Shown in pieces: positions 8,538-17,246 of a DNA stretch of 64,000 bases. The notes beneath the pieces were generated by a model. The model did not search any database and was not told the origin of the DNA. It saw only the letters and a program-made list of their open reading frames with translations. Each line of letters starts with the position of its first letter. The first letter of the stretch is position 1. The translations under genes and the position numbers were made by a program. Source of the DNA: Amycolatopsis vancoresmycina. Its GTDB lineage: Bacteria; Actinomycetota; Actinomycetes; Mycobacteriales; Pseudonocardiaceae. The DNA lies in NCBI RefSeq assembly GCF_000716785.1, contig NZ_JNYY01000001.1, positions 806,001 to 870,000 on the forward strand, in the 5' to 3' direction.

Positions 8538-8720
8538 TCCTACCCCCAGCTCGTGCCGCCTGTGAAGCGACAGCCGAAACCGCCGGTACCCACCGACGGC
8601 CGAGCCGGCCGCGGACATCGTCGGGAGCGTGCCCGGCGGCCCCGCCAGGATGGCGGACCGGGGCCCTACCGGCCTTGCAGTACGCTTGCAACCCCCGATC
8701 GGGTGAGCGGAGGTGACCGG

Positions 8721-11708
8721 GTGGAGTTCCGCGTCCTCGGCGCCGTCGAGGCGGCAGCGGACGGCGACCCGGTCGAGCTCGGCTCCCGCAAGCAGCGCCT
8801 GGTCCTCGCCGTCCTGCTCCTCGAGACCCCGCACCCGGTCGCCCTGGACCACCTCGTTGACCTGCTCTGGCCCGACGATCCCCCGGCGAGCGCGCGCAAC
8901 ACCGTCCAGGCGCTGATCTCGCGGCTGCGGGCGGTGTTCCGCGCCGCCGACGGTCCCGAGCTCGTCACCGAGGGGCACGGGTACGTCCTGCGCACCGACC
9001 CGGAGACCGTCGACGCCCACCGCTTCACCGCGCTCGTCCGCCGGGCCCGCGCGGCCGACGACGAGACCGCCGTCGCCCTGCTCGACGAGGCCCTCGCGCT
9101 CTGGCGAGGCGACGCGCTGGCCGGGTCCGCCTCCGCCGACGTCGCCGGGCGGCTGCTCGCCGGGCTGACCGAGGCCCGCTGGAGTGCCCTGGAAGACCGC
9201 ATCGACGCGCAGCTGCGGCTCGGCCGGGGCCGGGACGTGCTCGCCGAGCTGACGACGCTGGTCGCCGCGCACCCGCTGCGGCAGCGGTTCGTCGGCCAGC
9301 TGATGCTCGCGCTGCACCGCGAAGGCCGCACCGACGCCGCCCTGGCCGCCTTCCGCGGCCTACGCGCCCGGCTGGTCACCGAGCTCGGGCTCGACCCGGC
9401 GCCCGAGCTGACCCGGCTGGAGGCCGCGATCCTCGCCGGCGACCCGGCGCTGGATCCCGGGCCGGAGCCCGGTGACGAGCCGGTGCGCCCGGCCCAGCTG
9501 CCCCACGACGTCCGCGGCTTCACCGGCCGCGCCGCGGAGCTGGCCCGGCTCGACGAACCGGCCGGCCCCGGCGCGGACATCCGCGTGGTCACCGGCACCG
9601 CCGGCGTCGGCAAGACCGCGCTCGCGGTCCGCTGGGCGCACCGCGTCCGCGACCGGTTCCCCGACGGCCAGCTCTACCTCGACCTGCGCGGGTTCGACCC
9701 CGACCACGAGCCGCTCACCCCGGCCGTCGCGGCCGCGCAGCTGCTGCGGGCCCTGGGCACCGACCCGCGGGCGATCCCGCCGGACCCGGACAGCCGCACC
9801 GCGCTGTGGCGCTCCCTGCTGGCCGACCGGCAGGTGCTCGTCCTGCTCGACAACGCACGGGACAGCGCGCAGGTGACGCCGCTGCTGCCGCCGTCGGGCA
9901 CGGTGCTCGTCACCAGCCGGCAGCGGCTGGGTGACCTCATCGCCCGCACCGGCGCGCGGGCGGTGCCGCTGTCGGTGCTGCCGGCCGAGGATTCCCGGCA
10001 GCTCCTGGAAGCCGTGCTCGGGCCGCCCGCGGTGGCCGCCGAACCGGCTGCGGCGGCGGAGCTGGCCCGGCTGTGCGGGCACCTCCCGCTGGCGCTGCGG
10101 CTGGCCGCGGCCAACCTCGGCGCCGGCGAGGTGTCCGGGATCGCGGAGCTGACCCGGGAGCTGGCCGACGGCGACCCCCTCGCCGGGCTGAGCGTCGACG
10201 GCGCCGAGGAAAGCGCCGTGACGACGGCGTTCTCCGTGTCCTACCGGGCGCTGCCCGCCGGACACCGGCTGCTGTTCCGGCGGCTCGCGCTGGTGCCGGG
10301 CCAGACGTTCACCGCGCCGGTGGCCGCACAGCTCGCCGCCGTCGCCGAAGGACGCGCGGGGCAGCAGCTCAAGGCCCTCACCGCGGCGAACCTCGTCGAA
10401 CGGCACCTGCCCGGCCGCTACCGCTTCCACGACCTGCTGCGCAGCTACGCGGGCGGCCGCGCCGAGGCCGACGACTCCCCCGCCGAAGCGGACGCGGCGC
10501 GGCGGCGGCTGTTCGAGCACTACCTCGCGACGGCGGACGCGGCGGGCCGCCTGCTGATCCCGCACTTCCTCCGGCTGCCGCGGCCCGAACCGCAGCCGGC
10601 GTTCGAGGGCGCCGAGGACGCGCTGGCGTGGCTGGACACGGAGTGGCCGAACCTCGCCGCCGCCGTCGAACACGCGGCCGGGCAGGGGCCGCGCGAGTAC
10701 GCCTGGCACCTGGCCGACGCGCTGCGGGCGTTCTTCCACCACCGCGGCCACCACACGGAGTGGATCGACACGGCCACCACGGCGTTGAAGGCCGCGCAGG
10801 CGGCCGGCGACCACCAGGCGCAGGCGGCGATGCGGCTGTCCATCGCGCTGGCCGGGGTCAACAGCGGCCGCTACACCGAGGCGCGCGCCCACCTGACGAC
10901 GGTCCTGGCCGACGGGCTGGCGGCGGACTGGCCCGCCGGGCGCGCCGCGGCGCTCAACAACCTGAGCGCGGTGCACCAGCGCCTCGGCGACGCGCACGAG
11001 GCGATCGCGTGCGGCCTGGAGGCGTTGCGGCTGTGCGAAGAGGACAGCATGCCGGGCATCACGATGGCGCTGGCCAACCTCGGGTTCGCGTGCGGCCAGG
11101 TCGGCGACTTCGAGGCGGCGCTCGGCCACTTCGGCCGCGCACTGGAGATCGCCGAGCGCGACGGCGCCCGGTTCAGCGTGGCCGTGCTGCTGGTCGACCT
11201 CGGCCACGTCCACCGCGACCTCGGCAACGCCGTCGCGGCCGAATTCTACGAGCGGGCGCTGACGGCCAACCGCGAACTCGGCTACCAGTACGGCGAAGCG
11301 GCGGCGCTGTCGGGCCGCGCGGTGATGGAAGCCCGGGCGGGCGACACGACCCGCGCGCTCGCCGACGCGGCCGAAGGCGTGGAGCTGACCCGGCGCATCG
11401 GCGACCGCGGTACGGAGGCGTCGGCGTTGGCCGCACTGGGCGAGACGTGCCTCCGGCTCGGCCACCCGGCGGAGGCCGCCGAGCACCTGACCGCGGCTTT
11501 GGCCATCGCCCGCGAGACGAGCTTCACGTGGTGTGAAGCGGCCGCGCTCACCGGGCTCGCGGAAGCGGCGCTCGCCGTGGGTGCCACCGAAATGGCGCGC
11601 ACCCACGGCGAAGCGGCGGTCAAGCTCGCCGCCCAGGCCGGCTACCGCCCCCTGGAAGCCCGCGCCGCCCGCGTCTTCGACGCCGTCGTGAGTGGTAAGG
11701 CGAGTTAG
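8721..11708 (+). CDS. AfsR/SARP-family regulator with BTAD, NB-ARC and TPR domains
   Basis: Large transcriptional activator of 995 residues. In order: an OmpR-type winged helix (MEFRVLGAVEAAADGDPVEL, then SRKQRLVLAVLLLE), a bacterial activator domain, an STAND-type NTPase with Walker A GTAGVGKTA (about residues 292-300) and Walker B QVLVLLDNA, and C-terminal tetratricopeptide repeats (ALNNLSAVHQRLGD, ALANLGFACGQVGD and others). The GTG at 8721 follows GGAGGT by six bases. The open frame upstream to 7860 is non-coding in character. Such proteins often control secondary metabolism, but no biosynthetic cluster adjoins it here. The last residues VVSGKAS and the TAG stop are encoded by one arm and the loop of a dispersed palindrome. 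Confidence 0.9.
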   Translation: MEFRVLGAVEAAADGDPVELGSRKQRLVLAVLLLETPHPVALDHLVDLLWPDDPPASARNTVQALISRLRAVFRAADGPELVTEGHGYVLRTDPETVDAHRFTALVRRARAADDETAVALLDEALALWRGDALAGSASADVAGRLLAGLTEARWSALEDRIDAQLRLGRGRDVLAELTTLVAAHPLRQRFVGQLMLALHREGRTDAALAAFRGLRARLVTELGLDPAPELTRLEAAILAGDPALDPGPEPGDEPVRPAQLPHDVRGFTGRAAELARLDEPAGPGADIRVVTGTAGVGKTALAVRWAHRVRDRFPDGQLYLDLRGFDPDHEPLTPAVAAAQLLRALGTDPRAIPPDPDSRTALWRSLLADRQVLVLLDNARDSAQVTPLLPPSGTVLVTSRQRLGDLIARTGARAVPLSVLPAEDSRQLLEAVLGPPAVAAEPAAAAELARLCGHLPLALRLAAANLGAGEVSGIAELTRELADGDPLAGLSVDGAEESAVTTAFSVSYRALPAGHRLLFRRLALVPGQTFTAPVAAQLAAVAEGRAGQQLKALTAANLVERHLPGRYRFHDLLRSYAGGRAEADDSPAEADAARRRLFEHYLATADAAGRLLIPHFLRLPRPEPQPAFEGAEDALAWLDTEWPNLAAAVEHAAGQGPREYAWHLADALRAFFHHRGHHTEWIDTATTALKAAQAAGDHQAQAAMRLSIALAGVNSGRYTEARAHLTTVLADGLAADWPAGRAAALNNLSAVHQRLGDAHEAIACGLEALRLCEEDSMPGITMALANLGFACGQVGDFEAALGHFGRALEIAERDGARFSVAVLLVDLGHVHRDLGNAVAAEFYERALTANRELGYQYGEAAALSGRAVMEARAGDTTRALADAAEGVELTRRIGDRGTEASALAALGETCLRLGHPAEAAEHLTAALAIARETSFTWCEAAALTGLAEAALAVGATEMARTHGEAAVKLAAQAGYRPLEARAARVFDAVVSGKAS

Positions 11709-11730
11709 AACTCGCCTTACCACTCACGAC
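11685..11730. repeat. Convergent-junction palindrome, copy 1
   Basis: A 46-bp palindrome: two perfect 22-base arms (GTCGTGAGTGGTAAGGCGAG plus TT, and its complement) around a central AG. It lies between the 3' ends of the AfsR-like gene and the PLD-like gene. The TAG stop of the former is at its centre. It probably works as a bidirectional terminator. It shares the outer TCGTGAGTG and the core GTTAGAAC with three other copies. Confidence 0.95.
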
Positions 11731-11747
11731 CGGCTGCGGGAGACCGC

Positions 11748-12950
11748 TCAGCAGACGGCCGGGGCCGTGCACTTCGCGCGGGCCAGGATGGTGCTGAAGT
11801 TGTCCTGGTAGGCCGCGCTGATCGCCGCGTTCTCGACCTTGATCAGGATCTCGTCGTTGTCGCGCAGGGCCGCGCCGGAGACGTTGTGCGAACCGGTGAA
11901 GACGAGCTGCCGTCCGGCTTTCTCGCTGTAGTTGCCCGTGTAGAGCATGTACTTCGAGTGCACGGAGATCTCGCGGTCGTTCACAGTTGTGTTGAACCGC
12001 TTGAGCGTCACGTTCGCCTTGCCCTTGAGGGCCGCCAGGGCCGCGGTGCCCATGTCGTCGTAGACGATCCGGACCTTGCAGCCCAGCTTGGCGATGCGGA
12101 CCAGTTCGTCGACGACCGGGGTGCGCGAGTCGGCGATGTTGGCCTGCACGACGTTGAGCGAGCACCCCGTTTCGTACTTGGTGACGTACTTCAGCAGCTG
12201 CGCCCAGGTGTCGGTGGCGAACTCCTCGGACGTGCCGCCGTGGGAGTCGGCGCGCGGCGAGAGGTAGCTGGTGACCATGGTGGTCAGCGTCTTGTGGTAG
12301 CCGGCGTCGGCGAAGTAGTTGTTGTTCTTCTTCTGCGCCAGCATCTTCTGCACGTGCCCGAGGTAGAAGGCGTACAGGTCCGGGTCGCCGTAGGTGAGCA
12401 GGGCGTTGTTGAACAGGTTGCCCTGCACCGTGGTCAGGTTGTACGAGCCGATGACGACGACGTCCTTCTTGCCCTCGGTCTCGGAGAACATCCAGAGCTT
12501 GTCGTGGTTGATCGAGTGCGGGCTGCCGTCGTGGGCGATGCAGCCGGTGTTGTCGCCGCCGGTGCCGCAGAAGACCAGCTGGGTGAGCCCGGCGCCCTTG
12601 AGGATGGGCATCGCGGTGTTGGCGGGATCGTCGTCCGCACCGCCGTCGAGGGCGATCCGCACCTTGACCCCGCGGGCCTGCGCCGCCTTGAGCGCCTCGG
12701 CCATCGCGGGCCGGGTCCAGCTGTAGAGCGAGATGTGGATCTCCGCGCCGGCCGGCGTGCCGTTGGTCAGCTGGACCAGCCGCGTTTCGATCGAGTGGTC
12801 GCGGTCGCCGTTCTCGGGCGGGTTGTTGAAGATCGCTTCCATACCGGTCGCGTCGGCGGCCACCGACGGCGCCGCGTGCGCGATCCCGCTGCCGGCCAGC
12901 GCGAGCAGCGCGCCCGCGGCCACCGTGAACGCCTTGAATCTGGAGCCCAT
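11748..12950 (-). CDS. Secreted phospholipase D-like (HKD) protein
   Basis: Exported protein of 400 residues with a Sec signal (MGSRFKAFTVAAGALLALAGS, cut after AHA) and two phospholipase D-type half-sites. The first is HDKLWMFSE with GSYNL about 25 residues later (about residues 145-175). The second is HSKYMLYTG with GSHNVSG (about 330-350). These HxK motifs suggest a phosphodiesterase acting on phospholipid or nucleic acid; the substrate is unknown. Four cysteines could form disulfides. The ATG at 12950 follows GGAGGAAGAC, a clear ribosome site, so the longer frame from 13058 is not used. Divergent from a secreted zinc peptidase. Confidence 0.85.
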   Translation of the reverse strand: MGSRFKAFTVAAGALLALAGSGIAHAAPSVAADATGMEAIFNNPPENGDRDHSIETRLVQLTNGTPAGAEIHISLYSWTRPAMAEALKAAQARGVKVRIALDGGADDDPANTAMPILKGAGLTQLVFCGTGGDNTGCIAHDGSPHSINHDKLWMFSETEGKKDVVVIGSYNLTTVQGNLFNNALLTYGDPDLYAFYLGHVQKMLAQKKNNNYFADAGYHKTLTTMVTSYLSPRADSHGGTSEEFATDTWAQLLKYVTKYETGCSLNVVQANIADSRTPVVDELVRIAKLGCKVRIVYDDMGTAALAALKGKANVTLKRFNTTVNDREISVHSKYMLYTGNYSEKAGRQLVFTGSHNVSGAALRDNDEILIKVENAAISAAYQDNFSTILARAKCTAPAVC

Positions 12951-13135
12951 GTCTTCCTCCCTGTCGGAAGGGATCACGCTCGCAACCCGGCGTACAAGAT
13001 CCGTACACCCGGACGTTGCCGCGCATACACGACGAAAGGGGCAGGGAACCCGACTCATGGCGGGTTCCGCCTGCCCGGACCGCAGAGGACGCTTCTCCTG
13101 GCTCCCAGGGGCGGAGCCGGGAAAGGACGACCTCC

Positions 13136-15220
13136 ATGAGATCGAGGGTGCTTTCTGCCGCGCTCGGCGTGGCCACCGGCCTGCTGGGCACCGTCGCCTT
13201 CGCCGCGCCGGCCCAGGCCGCCGCGGTGTGCGGCGACCAGCTCATCGGCAACGGCGGGTTCGAGAGCGGCACGACGCCGTGGACCCAGTCCAGCGGGGTC
13301 ATCTCCGCCGCCACCACCGCGGAACCCGCGCACAGCGGCACGATGGACGCCTGGCTGGACGGCTACGGCAGCACGCACACCGACACCCTGTCCCAGTCGC
13401 TGACGCTGCCCGCCGGCTGCGCGTCGGCGACGCTCTCGTGGTGGACGCACATCGACACCAAGGAGACCTCGGCCGGCACCGCCTACGACAAGCTGGTGGT
13501 GCAGGCCGGCTCCGACACCCTGGCGAGCTACTCGAACCTGGACAAGAACACCGGCTACGTCCAGCGCACGGTGGACGTCTCGCGCTACCTCGGCCAGACG
13601 GTGACGCTGAAGATCACCGGTACCGAGGATGCCAGCCTGGCCACCAACTTCCTCCTCGACGACTTCGCGCTGACCACCACCGGCACGAGCAACCCGCAGT
13701 CACCGGTCGTCACCTCGCCGGGCGCCCAGACCGGCGCCGTCGGCCAGGCCGCGTCGCTGCAGATCCAGGCGAGCGACCCGCAGGGCGACGCGCTCACCTA
13801 CAGCGCCACCGGCCTGCCCGCGGGCCTGGCGATCGGCGCGGGCACCGGCAAGATCACCGGCACGCCGACGACCGCGGGCACGTCCTCGGTGACCGTGACG
13901 GCGAAGGACCCGGCCGGCAACAGCGGGAGCGCCACCTTCACCTGGACGATCAGCGCGGCGCCCGCGGACTCCACGCGCACGCCGATCAACCCCGCCTACA
14001 CGGTGAACCTGACGTCGAACACCGCGGGTGACACGTGGACCGGGCACCAGAGCGTCAGCTTCACCAACGGTTCGGCGACCGCGCTGCCCGAGGTGTACCT
14101 GCGGCTGTGGGACAACTACCACGGCAGCTGCCCGAGCACGCCGATCACCGTCACGAACGTCACCGGCGGCACGCCGTCCGCGCTGAGCGTGAACTGCACG
14201 GCCATGAAGATCACGCTGCCCGCGCCGCTGGCGCAGGGCCAGTCGGCGACCATCGGGTTCGACCTGAGCATCGTCGTGCCGAGCGGGGCCGACCGGTTCG
14301 GCCACGACGGCGCGTTCAACATGATCGGCAACGCTCTGCCGGTGCTCGCGGTCCGCGACGGCGCGGGCTGGCACCTGGACCCGTACACGAACAACGGCGA
14401 GTCGTTCTACACGGTGATCAGCGACTTCGACGTCACCCTGGTGCACCCGACGTCGCTGCTGACCCCGGCCACCGGCACGTCGACCGAGACGACCAGCGGC
14501 AGCACGACCACCACGCACGCGGTGGCGTCGAAGGTGCGGGACTTCGCGTGGGCCGCCGGGCCGTTCGCGAAGATCACGACGACGTCCGGCAAGGGCGTGC
14601 GGGTCAACGTCTACTCGGTCAGCGGGATCTCCACCAGCAGCGCCAACCAGATGCTGACGCTGGCCGCCGACGCCATCGACGTCCACTCGGGCCGCTTCGG
14701 CGACTACCCGTACGGCGAGGTGGACGTGGTGCTGGACAACAACTTCTGGTTCGGCGGCATGGAGTACCCGGGCTTCGTGATGGACCTCGTGTCCACCACG
14801 GCGCTCCCCCACGAGCTGGCGCACCAGTGGTTCTACGGGATCGTCGGTGACGACGAGTACAACTCGCCGTGGCTGGACGAGAGCTTCACCGACTACGCCA
14901 CCGACCTCTACCGCGGGATCACCGGCAGCGGCTGCGGCATCACGTGGCAGTCGAGCGCGGAGAAGCTGACCAACTCGATGGCCTACTGGGACGCGCATTC
15001 GTCCCGGTACTCGACGGTGGTCTACAACTACGGCAAGTGCACGCTGCACGACCTGCGGCGGCTGATCGGCGACACGGCGATGGCGAACCTGCTCAAGTCG
15101 TACGCGCAGTCGCACTGGTACGGCGTGTCGACCACGGCGGAGTTCAAGGCCGCGGCGCAGGCGGCGGCGGGGTCGACCGACCTGACGTCGTTCTGGGCTT
15201 CGCACCGCGTGGAGGGCTGA
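13136..15220 (+). CDS. Secreted M1-family zinc metallopeptidase with N-terminal accessory domains
   Basis: Exported aminopeptidase-like enzyme, 694 residues. A Sec signal (MRSRVLSAALGVATGLLG, ending AQAAA) is followed by a carbohydrate-binding-like segment (NGGFESGTTPWTQ), a He_PIG-type immunoglobulin domain (about residues 185-275) and the M1 gluzincin domain. His559-Glu560-x-x-His563 (HELAHQ) and Glu582, 18 residues later (WLDESFTDY), would bind zinc. The substrate-recognition motif appears as FGGMEYPG. It acts outside the cell, probably on peptides. The ATG at 13136 has AAGGAC upstream, and the frame back to 13016 is not needed. It lacks the long C-terminal helical domain of classical PepN. 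Confidence 0.88.
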   Translation: MRSRVLSAALGVATGLLGTVAFAAPAQAAAVCGDQLIGNGGFESGTTPWTQSSGVISAATTAEPAHSGTMDAWLDGYGSTHTDTLSQSLTLPAGCASATLSWWTHIDTKETSAGTAYDKLVVQAGSDTLASYSNLDKNTGYVQRTVDVSRYLGQTVTLKITGTEDASLATNFLLDDFALTTTGTSNPQSPVVTSPGAQTGAVGQAASLQIQASDPQGDALTYSATGLPAGLAIGAGTGKITGTPTTAGTSSVTVTAKDPAGNSGSATFTWTISAAPADSTRTPINPAYTVNLTSNTAGDTWTGHQSVSFTNGSATALPEVYLRLWDNYHGSCPSTPITVTNVTGGTPSALSVNCTAMKITLPAPLAQGQSATIGFDLSIVVPSGADRFGHDGAFNMIGNALPVLAVRDGAGWHLDPYTNNGESFYTVISDFDVTLVHPTSLLTPATGTSTETTSGSTTTTHAVASKVRDFAWAAGPFAKITTTSGKGVRVNVYSVSGISTSSANQMLTLAADAIDVHSGRFGDYPYGEVDVVLDNNFWFGGMEYPGFVMDLVSTTALPHELAHQWFYGIVGDDEYNSPWLDESFTDYATDLYRGITGSGCGITWQSSAEKLTNSMAYWDAHSSRYSTVVYNYGKCTLHDLRRLIGDTAMANLLKSYAQSHWYGVSTTAEFKAAAQAAAGSTDLTSFWASHRVEG

Positions 15221-15268
15221 GCAGCCCCCGTTTTCCACGCTAGCGGAGGGCACCGGCAAAATCGGTTT

Positions 15269-15314
15269 CGTTCCCCGTCCGCGTCCGCCACTGTGGGGAC
15301 GTGGACGGGGAACG
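15269..15314 (+). terminator. Hairpin overlapping the GNAT start; possible terminator of the M1 gene
   Basis: Arms 15269-15286 and 15297-15314 pair over 18 bases with one mismatch (CGTTCCCCGTCC.CGTCC form) around a 10-base loop. It is followed by GTTCTTTT, giving a GC stem plus T-run as in an intrinsic terminator for the peptidase gene. The GTG assigned as the GNAT start (15301) lies inside the right arm, so the hairpin could also hide that start. Confidence 0.55.
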
Positions 15315-16158
15315 GTTCTTTTGCGACACCGGCTTGGCGCGGCGCATCGAACACGCGGAAGCGAGGTTCGTCGCCGCGTGCTGTGACGCGACGCGCGCTC
15401 GGCGGGGTGGCGGGTTCTCGTACCCGCTCGCCGACGGGGTGGCGACCTTCGCCGAGGCGGGGTCACCGTTCACCAAGGTCGCCGGGCTCGGCTTCGCCGG
15501 GCTGCCGGACGTCTCCGAGCTCTCCGGGATCGAGGACGCTTTCGCGGCGGTGGGTGCGCCGGTGCAGGTCGAGCTTTCGCAGCTCGCCGATCCCGCGATC
15601 GGCGCGTTCCTGACCGCCCGGGGCTACCGGCTCGAGTCCTACGAGAACGTGCTCGGGCGGCGCATCGAGCGCACCTGGTTTCCCGACGACGTCCGGGCCT
15701 GCGAGGACGACGAGCTGGAGACGTGGCTGGCCGAGGTCGCCGGAGCGTCGGCGGTGGCCGACGACCAAGGCATCCCTGCGCACGAAGACTTCCCGCACGA
15801 CCTGCTGGTGAACGCCCTGCGGGACATGGCCGGGGTCCGGCGGTACCTCGCGGAACGCGACGGCGAGTTCGCCGGCGGCGCGAGCTTCCGGGTGACCGAC
15901 GGCATCGCCCAGTTCAGCGGCGCCGCGACCGTGCCCGCGCACCGGCGCCGCGGCGTCCAGACGGCGTTGCTGCAGGCCCGGCTCGCGGCGGCGGCCGAGG
16001 CCGGGTGCGACATCGCCGTCGTCACGACGCAGCCGGGGTCGAAGTCGCAGCAGAACGTGCAGCGGCAGGGGTTCGACCTGCTCTACGCGCGGGCGATCCT
16101 GGTGAAGGGCACCTCGGCGACGAGCTCCTCCGGAGCCGAGAGCCGCCAGGCTTCGTAG
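15301..16158 (+). CDS. GNAT-family N-acetyltransferase
   Basis: Cytoplasmic acyl-CoA-dependent acetyltransferase, 285 residues. The C-terminal GNAT fold shows FAGGASFRVTDGIAQFSGAA (beta strands) and the acetyl-CoA pyrophosphate loop VPAHRRRGVQTALLQARL at about residues 212-229, then DIAVVTTQPGSKSQQNVQRQGF. The N-terminal half (about residues 1-130) is a degenerate second domain. Substrate not predictable. The GTG start is inside a hairpin. The 3' end overlaps the convergent MmcQ-like gene by 76 bases, so the Ser-rich tail GTSATSSSGAESRQAS is antisense to that gene's coding sequence. Confidence 0.8.
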   Translation: MDGERFFCDTGLARRIEHAEARFVAACCDATRARRGGGFSYPLADGVATFAEAGSPFTKVAGLGFAGLPDVSELSGIEDAFAAVGAPVQVELSQLADPAIGAFLTARGYRLESYENVLGRRIERTWFPDDVRACEDDELETWLAEVAGASAVADDQGIPAHEDFPHDLLVNALRDMAGVRRYLAERDGEFAGGASFRVTDGIAQFSGAATVPAHRRRGVQTALLQARLAAAAEAGCDIAVVTTQPGSKSQQNVQRQGFDLLYARAILVKGTSATSSSGAESRQAS

Positions 16159-16439
16159 ACGAGCTCGGCGAGCTCGTCGGCGTCGATGCCGTCGAGGTAC
16201 ACGACCACCCAGCCGAACCCGCCGGCGGTGAACTGGACCTCGAACACGTCCGGCCGCTCCGACACGAGCGCCAGCTGCTCGGACACGGTCTGCTTGAGGC
16301 CGACCGTCCGGGTGCGCGGCCAGAAGTAGCCGAACCGCTTGCCGCGCACGCTGAACGACGAGTAGTCGCGCGCTTCCGACCGCTGGACCTCCGCCAGCGT
16401 CTTCAGCACCCGCTCGAACTCCTGGACCCGCACCACCAC
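16083..16439 (-). CDS. MmcQ/YjbR family DNA-binding-like protein
   Basis: Small protein of about 118 residues of the MmcQ/YjbR fold: RDYSSFSVRGKRFGYFWPRT, then LKQTVSEQLALVSERPDVFE, GFGWVVVYLDGIDADELAELVYEAW, ending TRIARA. Family members resemble CyaY/DNA-binding folds, but the function is unknown. Three GTG codons in a row (16439, 16436, 16433) could start it; a GGGGAG precedes the first at a good distance. The open frame upstream of this point belongs to shadows of the kinase and HNH genes. It is convergent and overlapping with the GNAT gene and divergent from the fructosamine kinase-like gene. Confidence 0.75.
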   Translation of the reverse strand: MVVRVQEFERVLKTLAEVQRSEARDYSSFSVRGKRFGYFWPRTRTVGLKQTVSEQLALVSERPDVFEVQFTAGGFGWVVVYLDGIDADELAELVYEAWRLSAPEELVAEVPFTRIARA

Positions 16440-16493
16440 AGCCGCTCCCCGTGTCTCCGGCGACCACCGTAGCGCGCCGGTACCGTGCGGGAC

Positions 16494-17246
16494 ATGACCC
16501 AGTCCGGAGACGATCGCGAAGTCGTGGTCAAGCACGGCCACGCTCCCGGCGCGACGGCCGCCGAGGTGGCGGGCCTGCGCTGGCTGGCGGCGGCGGGCAC
16601 GGTACCGGTGCCCGTCGTGCGCAGCCACGACGAAGACCGGCTGGTCATCGACCGCGTCCCGGCCGGGCGTCCGTCGGCCGCGGCGGCGGACCGCTTCGGC
16701 CGCGGGCTGGCCGGGGTGCACGCCGCGGGCGCGCCGGCGTTCGGCGCGCCACCGCCGGACGGGCCCGCGGAGGCGTGGATCGGCCGGGCCCCGATGGCGA
16801 ACGTCCCGGCGGCCGACTGGGCGTCCTGGTACGCGGCGGACCGCGTGCTGCCCTACGTCCGGCTGGCGGTGGACGCGGGCACGTTCGGCCCGTCCGAAGC
16901 GGCGGTGTTCGAGCGGGCCTGCGCGCGGATCCCGGCCTCGGCCGAGCCGCCCGCGCGGCTGCACGGCGACCTGTGGAACGGCAACGTCCTGTGGGACGGG
17001 CGCAAGGCGTGGCTGATCGACCCGGCCGCCCACGGCGGGCACCGCGAGACGGACCTGGCGATGCTGCACCTGTTCGGCTGCCCGCACCTCGACCGCGTCA
17101 TCGCCGCCTACGAAGAGGTGGCACCCCTGGCGGACGGCTGGCGCGACCGGATCGGGCTGCACCAGCTGTTCCCGCTGCTGGTGCACACCGTCCTGTTCGG
17201 ACAGTCCTATGCGGACCAGGCGGTGGCGGCGGCCCGGTCGTTCTAG
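16494..17246 (+). CDS. Fructosamine kinase/aminoglycoside phosphotransferase-like protein
   Basis: Kinase-fold protein of 250 residues resembling bacterial fructosamine-3-kinases, which phosphorylate sugar adducts on amines so that they break down. Seen: the small-lobe remnants VVVKHGHAPGATAAEVAGLRWL, catalytic loop LHGDLWNGNVLW (about residues 156-167, Asp as base) and the metal-binding LIDPAAHGGHRETDLAM. The ATG at 16494 lies seven bases after TACCGT, a likely -10, suggesting a leaderless transcript. A GTG at 16485 is possible. It ends four bases inside the convergent HNH gene. Confidence 0.8.
   Translation: MTQSGDDREVVVKHGHAPGATAAEVAGLRWLAAAGTVPVPVVRSHDEDRLVIDRVPAGRPSAAAADRFGRGLAGVHAAGAPAFGAPPPDGPAEAWIGRAPMANVPAADWASWYAADRVLPYVRLAVDAGTFGPSEAAVFERACARIPASAEPPARLHGDLWNGNVLWDGRKAWLIDPAAHGGHRETDLAMLHLFGCPHLDRVIAAYEEVAPLADGWRDRIGLHQLFPLLVHTVLFGQSYADQAVAAARSF

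Noticed and set aside
7860..8720. Upstream extension of the AfsR-like frame by 287 codons
   Set aside because: It crosses the inverted repeat and the DUF488 gene on the other strand and reads as Arg/Thr/Pro-rich noise. A clear ribosome site precedes the GTG at 8721.
12991..13006. Possible operator GTAC-N7-GTAC in the PLD/M1 divergent gap
   Set aside because: The symmetry is limited to short GTAC halves and could be chance; no regulator is adjacent.
13016..13135. N-terminal extension of the M1 peptidase
   Set aside because: It would place 40 charged residues before an intact Sec signal peptide. The ATG at 13136 has its own ribosome site.
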